A stretch of 56,349 bases of DNA from NCBI RefSeq assembly GCF_900104615.1, contig NZ_LT629939.1:2010325-2066673 (forward strand), written 5' to 3'. Under the pieces are notes generated by a model, which saw only the letters and a list, made by a program, of their open reading frames with translations, did no database searches and was not told the origin of the DNA. Shown here in pieces: positions 51,815 to 56,349 of the stretch (positions within the stretch are counted from its first letter, which is position 1; each line of letters starts with the position of its first letter). The DNA comes from Merdimmobilis hominis (lineage in GTDB: Bacteria; Bacillota; Clostridia; Oscillospirales; Ruminococcaceae). Both the position numbers and the translations under genes were made by a program.

Positions 51815-52165
51815 ATGAATCACATCGAACGAACATTGCGCAGAATTGGAGGGAATTCCACCAATGCGGGATACCGTTACCTCGCTTATGCACTGGAACT
51901 CCTTCTGGAGATGGAGGAGTTCCCCTTCCGCAAATTGATCAACGAGATTTACAGCAAAGTGGCGGAGAAGTTTGACACCACCCCAGATGCAGTGACCCGA
52001 TCCATTGCCAGGACGGTGGAAGACATCTGGGTACACGGAGATAAAATCTTTCTTCAGGAAATCGCCGGCCGGCGTTTGGTGGAAAAGCCTTTGCCCAATG
52101 AGTTGATCTACTATTTGGTGACCTACTTGAAAGAGCAGGAAAACGCTGCTGTTCTGGCAAAGTAG
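51815..52165 (+). CDS. Stand-alone Spo0A C-terminal DNA-binding domain protein
   Basis: 116 residues matching only the effector domain of sporulation master regulator Spo0A: the helical opening IERTLRRIGGNSTNAGYRYL, then FRKLINEIYSKVAEKFDT and the recognition-helix region TTPDAVTRSIARTVEDIWVHG. No receiver domain or phospho-acceptor Asp is present, so it cannot be switched by the phosphorelay in the usual way. ATG 51815 follows GAAAGGATG. It is probably a DNA-binding modulator of Spo0A targets; it is not Spo0A itself. Confidence 0.85.
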   Translation: MNHIERTLRRIGGNSTNAGYRYLAYALELLLEMEEFPFRKLINEIYSKVAEKFDTTPDAVTRSIARTVEDIWVHGDKIFLQEIAGRRLVEKPLPNELIYYLVTYLKEQENAAVLAK

Positions 52166-52183
52166 GGGGGGAGTCACGCCGTC

Positions 52184-52447
52184 TCAATCCATTTTGGGGA
52201 GGCGGTAGGCGATCATCTCCCGCCTGGCCTGTTGGGCGGTGAGACCCACAGCCAACCCGGCCCGCAGCCTGGCGGCGTCGATGCTGTTTGCCTCTACAAG
52301 AATCCGTTCCCCACTCAGGGAATGGAACACCTGGTACAGCTGAATTTCTTGTTTGCCTGCCCGCTTTGCCACCATTTCAGGGGTGTCCCATTCCTCTACC
52401 AGCCGGTGGGCTGCTTGGAGCCAATGCTGCAACTGCTGACATACCAT
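52184..52447 (-). CDS. Small unrecognised protein under a LexA-like box
   Basis: 87 residues; helical N-terminal half (CQQLQHWLQAAHRLVEEW), then VFHSLSGERILVEANSIDAA and a basic C-terminus (AQQARREMIAYRLPKMD). No membrane helix or known domain. ATG 52447 gives 7 nt to GGGAGG; ATG 52453 would sit one base from it. It is convergent with the Spo0A-C gene. Confidence 0.65.
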   Translation of the reverse strand: MVCQQLQHWLQAAHRLVEEWDTPEMVAKRAGKQEIQLYQVFHSLSGERILVEANSIDAARLRAGLAVGLTAQQARREMIAYRLPKMD

Positions 52448-52484
52448 CCCCATGCCTCCCTTTTCGACATGATAGCTTATTTTT

Positions 52485-52513
52485 ATTATATCGAACATCA
52501 GTTCGCCATTCAA
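52485..52513 (-). promoter_or_regulatory. Promoter with embedded LexA/DinR-like box
   Basis: Minus-strand TTGAAT, 17-nt spacer, TATAAT. Inside the spacer, 52492-52505 reads CGAAC-ATCA-GTTCG, the half-sites and spacing of the Gram-positive SOS box. A TGTCGAA (0A-box core) lies at 52463 between the promoter and the start. Confidence 0.65.
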
Positions 52514-52521
52514 TAGTGTTT

Positions 52522-52530
52522 TTCGACAAA
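52522..52530 (-). promoter_or_regulatory. Perfect Spo0A box
   Basis: TTTGTCGAA on the minus strand, just upstream of the -35 of the 52184 gene and about 110 nt before the -10-like TATAAT (52642) of the plus-strand gene at 52670. Confidence 0.5.
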
Positions 52531-52669
52531 TTCTCGAAGATATTTTGTTTTCCTTCCTCTTAAAACAGTTTTTTGAAAATGGGCAGAGAGCATGGGGAAA
52601 ACCAGCTGGAAACCCGTCTTTTCGTTTACCAAAATTTAGGCTATAATCAAGGGGAAAGGGGAGGGTCCC

Positions 52670-53758
52670 ATGGCGACATTAAAACAATCTCTGCGGCTCC
52701 AAGGCGCGCTGGAAGCAATGGACACAGCCCAGCGGGCGCTTTCTTCTGCGGCATTCCAGGTCTTTGACACGTCCCTTTTTTCCGCGTGGGAGGATTCACT
52801 GCGGATACAGGACAACTTCCCCCACAGCGGAATCAGCCAGATTTTACTGGGTGTGGGGGAGGCGTTTGCTCAGCAAACCCATTGGGGGACAGCTGGCTTA
52901 TCCAGCGCCGCCGCTGGGCTGGCGGATTCTCTGCCAATGGGGAACTTCCTGGCTCAGGAGAATTTGGCGCAGGTTCTCCAGGGGATAGAGCCCGCGCTGG
53001 AGTGGCAGAGGAATTGGGAGATCAATCACCCTATATCCGGAATGGAGAGAGCCCTTCGCTCCGCAAATTCCGCGTTCTCTGCAGCAAAGGATATAGGCGG
53101 GCTACAGCAGGCGCTGGAAGAGGCTTCCCGTGTCTCCCGGCTCTGGGGACAGGATCTGCCTGGCATTTTTGACGCTGCCGCTGCCGCCGGAGGGCTACTG
53201 CGCGCTTTGGAGCCCGCCTGGTGGGAACAGAATGCCCTCCAAGTGGAGGCGGTGGGCCAGGCATTCTCCGGCTATGCCCAACGCCGCTGGGGGATGTTTG
53301 ACGGCGCCTGGGAGGACGATGTTCCCCAGCCAGTGGAGAATATGGAATATGAGGCGATTTTCACCCATTGCTGCGAGCTGCTTACCGACCCCTTCCACCT
53401 CAATGAACGGGCGGCGGACTTTGTAAAAAATCTGTTCTATGCCAACCCGGTCCTAGCCGCCCTTGTCTTTGTGCTGATGGTCAACACGATTCTCCCCAAG
53501 ATTCTGTTTCAAACGGTACCGAAAAAGCTGGGGGAGAGCATCTGCCGGTATGAGTCGGTCAAGCTGCTGGGGGAACTGGACGCCATGGGCGGCGGCTCCT
53601 ACCGCACCTTTGAGGCGGTCGACCCGGCCACGGGAAAAAGCTACCCCATCGCCGTGGGGCCGAAGGGGGAGGCGGCCATCCTAGACCAGCCCTCTGGGGA
53701 GGATGCGCCCAAGACCCCGACGCTCCAGGAACCTCTGCGCCCAGAGGAACAAGGATAG
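52670..53758 (+). CDS. Unrecognised protein with one central membrane helix
   Basis: 362 residues. N-terminal 250 residues are Ala/Gln/Leu-rich and helical (ALEAMDTAQRALSSAAFQVF, QALEEASRVSRLW) with recurring short motifs; one hydrophobic helix follows at about 263-283 (NPVLAALVFVLMVNTILPKI), then a soluble tail of about 80 residues with TFEAVDPATGKSYPIAVG and a Pro/Glu-rich end. No family recognised. The layout recalls toxin-like or phage-associated proteins, but this is not firm. ATG follows AAAGGGGAGGG. Confidence 0.72.
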   Translation: MATLKQSLRLQGALEAMDTAQRALSSAAFQVFDTSLFSAWEDSLRIQDNFPHSGISQILLGVGEAFAQQTHWGTAGLSSAAAGLADSLPMGNFLAQENLAQVLQGIEPALEWQRNWEINHPISGMERALRSANSAFSAAKDIGGLQQALEEASRVSRLWGQDLPGIFDAAAAAGGLLRALEPAWWEQNALQVEAVGQAFSGYAQRRWGMFDGAWEDDVPQPVENMEYEAIFTHCCELLTDPFHLNERAADFVKNLFYANPVLAALVFVLMVNTILPKILFQTVPKKLGESICRYESVKLLGELDAMGGGSYRTFEAVDPATGKSYPIAVGPKGEAAILDQPSGEDAPKTPTLQEPLRPEEQG

Positions 53759-53789
53759 GAATTTTTGCGAGGGGAAGGAGGGGGATCTT

Positions 53790-54026
53790 ATGCCACAAAA
53801 GGGACGGAAACTATTTTCGATCGACGGGTTGCCCCAGGAGCAGCCCCGGTGCCAGGGGATGGCCATTCCCCAAGGGGAGGCGGAGCGGTGGGAGTTTTCT
53901 GCGTTCCCTATTCAAAGTGCGGCCGCGATGCCGGGTAGCCCCGGTTTTGCGTGGATTCCCTTTAGGGCTCCATGGAATACAACAGAAATAGGAAAAGGCC
54001 CTCCGGTATCTGCCGGAGGGCCTTTT
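53790..54026 (+). other. ORF with excellent ribosome site but no proper end
   Basis: ATG 53790 follows GGAAGGAGGGGG and begins MPQKGRKLFSIDGLPQEQP. The frame runs on through the terminator at 53993-54026 and into the antisense of the ATPase gene up to 54455. The sequence after about 70 codons is therefore meaningless. It is probably the remains of a gene whose 3' end was lost. Confidence 0.3.
53993..54026. terminator. Bidirectional terminator
   Basis: 14-bp perfect stem (AAAAGGCCCTCCGG arm), 6-nt loop, flanked by A and T tracts; it ends the P-type ATPase gene on the minus strand. Confidence 0.92.
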
Positions 54027-54052
54027 ATAAAGGAAAAAGGGGAGACAAAGGG

Positions 54053-56349
54053 TTATTGTTTGACGCGCATAATGCGGGTCGCGTTGAGCACTGCGCAGAC
54101 ACTGACACCTACGTCGGCCACAACAGCCATCCACATCTGGGCCATGCCCAGGGCACCCAAGGCTAGCACAACAGCTTTGACACTAAGGGCGAAGACGATG
54201 TTGAATTTGGCGATGGACATATTGCGGCGGCAGATCTCAATGCAGCGGGGCAGGCTGGAGGGCTTGTCGGATAAGAGGACCACATCTGCGGCCTCGATGG
54301 CGGCATCGGTGCCGAAGCCCATTGCCACGCCCACATCGGCCATGGCGAGAACTGGAGCGTCGTTGATGCCGTCGCCCACAAAGAGGGTGACACCATTCTC
54401 GTTTTTGATTTTTTCCAGATGGGAGACTTTGTCCTCGGGGAGCAGTTCGGCGTAAACCTTGTCGATGCCGACCATCTCCTGGACTTTGCCGGCGGCGTAG
54501 GCCGAGTCGCCGGTCAGCATCACGGTGTTGGAAACACCCAGTTTCTTCAGGTTCTGGATGGTCTCCTTGGCATCCTCTCGGGGGTTGTCAAACAGGGTGA
54601 TATAGCCCACCAGCTTACCGGAGACCGCCAGATAGATGTTGGCTTCCGGCTGGCCGGAGATGTCCACCCCGTTGTCCTCCATGAGACGGTGGGAGCCGCA
54701 GAGGACATCCTGGCCGTTTCTCTTGAGGGAGACGCCTTTGCCGGTGATCTCGCTGTAATCGCTGACGCCGGAGAGGTCCACATTGGGGTGGTTGGCCACC
54801 ACGGCCTGGGCCATGGGATGGTTGGAGTAGCTTTCGGCGATGGCAGCCAGCTCAGCGACTTCCTCTTCTGACAGGTCGGAGCAGGACACCACCGAGGTGA
54901 CCGACAGCTTGCCGCTGGTAAGGGTGCCGGTTTTGTCAAAGACCACACAGTTGGCTTTGGACAGAGTTTCAATGTATTTGGAGCCTTTGACCAGTACGCC
55001 GATTTTGGAGTTGGCGCCGATGCCGGCGAAGAAGGACAGAGGGATGGAGATGACCAGGGCGCAGGGGCAGGAGGCCACTAGGAACACCAGGGAACGGCCC
55101 ACCCACATGGAGAGCTCGCCCATGCCCAGCAGCGGGGGCAGGAAGGCCAGCGCCGCGGCGGCAAAGATGATAAAGGGGGTGTAGACCTTGGCAAACCGGG
55201 AGATGAAGTTCTCGGTTTTGCCCTTTTTGGCAGTGGAATCCTTAACCATCTGGATGATGCGGCTGGCGGCGGAATCGTGGAAGCTGGCGGTGGTCTTACA
55301 GGTCAGCATGCCGTCCACATTGACCATACCAGAGAGGAGGGTATCGCCTTTTTCCACGTTGCGGGTCAGGCTTTCGCCGGTGAGGGCCGAGGTGTCCATA
55401 GCGGAACCGCCCTCCAGGATGACACAGTCGACAGGCACCTTTTCGCCGGGTTTGACTACGATGGTGGAGCCGATCTTCACGCTCTTGGCAGCCACGGCAA
55501 CCACCGAGCCGTCCGGCCGGACCAGGTTGGCGGTGTTGGGGCGGATCTTGGTCAGTGCTTCAATATCCCGTTTGCTGCGGGCGATGGCAGAATCCTCAAT
55601 CAGGTTGCCCACCCGGAACAGGATGGTGACCATGACCGCTTCAGAGTACTCGCCGATCAAGAAGGCGGCGATGACCGCGATGGTCAACAGGGAGGTCTCA
55701 TCGAATTTCAGTCGGCAGATCTTCTTGACGCCGCCCCACAGCAAGGGGAGAGCGGCGGTCAGGGTGGCCAGCACCATCAAGGGGAGCTTTGCCACTTGGG
55801 GCAGGGGCAGGAAGGTCACAGCCAAATAGATGACTGCGGCTGCCGCCACCATCCGCTCGGGGTAATCGTAATAGAGGTCCATAAAGTGGAACTCTTTTTT
55901 TGTGGTCAATGCAGGCTTTTCCGCGGTGGCTACAGCGGAGTGGGAGTGTTCATGGGTGTGCTCGTGCCCATCTTCGCAGCCACAGCTGCATTTTACATGT
56001 CCGGTGATGCTGTCGTCGTGGGAGTGATGGTGGTGATGATGGTCGTGACCGTCCTCGCATCCACAGCTGCACTTCACATGTCCGGTGATGCTGTCGTCAT
56101 CCTCGTGGGGATGATGGTGGTCGTGGCCGTCTTCACAGCCGCAGGTGCAGTGGATGTGGCCGGTCAGGCTGTCATCCTCATCTTCGTGGGAGTGGTCATG
56201 GCCGCAGGAGCAGGACTCACCGTGCTTGTGCTCATGGTGGTGATGGTGGCCGTCCTCACAGCCGCAGGTGCAGTGGATGTGGCCGGTCAGGCTGTCGTCC
56301 TCATCTTCGTGGGAGTGGTCATGGCCGCAGGAGCAGGACTCACCGTGCT
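54053..56349 (-). CDS. P1B-type heavy-metal ATPase (Zn/Cd/Pb class), 5'-partial
   Basis: Membrane efflux pump. The frame is open to the window edge, so the start is missing; about 765 residues are visible. From the N-terminus: a Cys/His-rich repeat array (at least four CxCGCEDGH units), then eight membrane helices, actuator motif TSALTGES, the metal-site motif ASCPCALV (CPC), phosphorylation motif DKTGTLT, the SNHPMA motif and hinge GDGINDAP. CPC plus the lack of a copper-type N-terminal HMA domain in the visible part point to Zn/Cd/Pb. The TM part is standard; the N-terminal array is not. Confidence 0.93.
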   Translation of the reverse strand, partial: HGESCSCGHDHSHEDEDDSLTGHIHCTCGCEDGHHHHHEHKHGESCSCGHDHSHEDEDDSLTGHIHCTCGCEDGHDHHHPHEDDDSITGHVKCSCGCEDGHDHHHHHHSHDDSITGHVKCSCGCEDGHEHTHEHSHSAVATAEKPALTTKKEFHFMDLYYDYPERMVAAAAVIYLAVTFLPLPQVAKLPLMVLATLTAALPLLWGGVKKICRLKFDETSLLTIAVIAAFLIGEYSEAVMVTILFRVGNLIEDSAIARSKRDIEALTKIRPNTANLVRPDGSVVAVAAKSVKIGSTIVVKPGEKVPVDCVILEGGSAMDTSALTGESLTRNVEKGDTLLSGMVNVDGMLTCKTTASFHDSAASRIIQMVKDSTAKKGKTENFISRFAKVYTPFIIFAAAALAFLPPLLGMGELSMWVGRSLVFLVASCPCALVISIPLSFFAGIGANSKIGVLVKGSKYIETLSKANCVVFDKTGTLTSGKLSVTSVVSCSDLSEEEVAELAAIAESYSNHPMAQAVVANHPNVDLSGVSDYSEITGKGVSLKRNGQDVLCGSHRLMEDNGVDISGQPEANIYLAVSGKLVGYITLFDNPREDAKETIQNLKKLGVSNTVMLTGDSAYAAGKVQEMVGIDKVYAELLPEDKVSHLEKIKNENGVTLFVGDGINDAPVLAMADVGVAMGFGTDAAIEAADVVLLSDKPSSLPRCIEICRRNMSIAKFNIVFALSVKAVVLALGALGMAQMWMAVVADVGVSVCAVLNATRIMRVKQ
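56103..56348 (-). repeat. Tandem 123-bp repeat in the ATPase N-terminus
   Basis: Two copies (56103-56225 and 56226-56348), each 41 codons, nearly identical over the last 97 nt; shorter, diverged units follow toward the membrane part. Each unit encodes CTCGCEDGH, a His run and CSCGHDHSH. The array runs out of the window. Confidence 0.9.

Noticed and set aside
53703-54455. A 250-codon plus-strand ORF
   Set aside because: It starts inside another gene, passes through a bidirectional terminator and continues antisense to the metal ATPase. Only its ATG at 53790 was kept as a possible remnant start.
56103-56348. CRISPR-like repeat
   Set aside because: The 123-bp units are contiguous, in frame and code for a Cys/His array; there are no spacers.

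Overview
The window is a chromosomal segment of a high-GC, spore-forming member of the Clostridia, most likely an Oscillospirales/Ruminococcaceae-type gut Firmicute. This is inferred from the infB-rbfA-nrnA-truB-ribF-rpsO-pnp order, strong Gram-positive Shine-Dalgarno sites, many lipoprotein solute-binding proteins, a PrsA-type foldase, a stand-alone Spo0A DNA-binding domain and PBSX-type tail genes. Promoters are unusually legible: most have a 17-nt spacer and many have an extended -10 (TGnTATAAT).

Layout. 1-7981: translation and RNA-metabolism operon, starting inside infB. 8212-10600: a DUF2975 membrane protein with its XRE regulator, then a CNNM/CBS (CorC-type) membrane protein. 10861-13624: metG and tatD. 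13798-17897 (minus strand): a stand-alone AICAR transformylase behind a ZTP riboswitch, then a membrane-anchored protein, proA and proB. 18160-24413: a lipoprotein, an Asp/Glu racemase, an amino-acid binding protein plus permease without an ATPase, a PrsA-like foldase, and a DUF3796/XRE/DUF3796 cassette. 24536-34635: pyruvate carboxylase, two M20 peptidases, a HAD phosphatase and the TrkA/TrkH potassium system. 34776-35594: a metallophosphoesterase.

35686-44105 is the most unusual part. It is a compact, headless contractile-tail operon: tail-terminator-like protein, sheath, tube, frameshifted chaperone pair, a very short tape measure, XkdP/XkdQ-like hub proteins, DUF2577, DUF2634, baseplate J and DUF2313. 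I see no capsid, portal, terminase, integrase, lysis or complete fibre gene. The genes are intact, translationally coupled, and keep a textbook -1 frameshift signal (A AAA AAC, 7-nt spacer, 11-bp stem). Between tube and chaperone lies a 330-bp non-coding stretch with three strong hairpins, and an AT-rich antisense gene sits inside the operon.

44297-50803 (minus strand): a complete polar amino-acid ABC transporter, then a NitT/TauT-like binding protein and permease with a PotA-like ATPase and a DUF169 protein. 50804-51556: two tRNA-Ser genes and a chain of three Rho-independent terminators that may define a small RNA. 51815-53758: a Spo0A C-terminal-domain protein, a small gene with a LexA-like box in its promoter, and an unrecognised membrane-anchored protein; perfect Spo0A boxes lie nearby. 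The window ends inside a Zn/Cd/Pb-type P1B ATPase whose N-terminus is a tandem Cys/His-rich repeat array.

The convergent and divergent blocks are separated by clear hairpin terminators. All gene identities come from reading the translated sequence; no database search was run.
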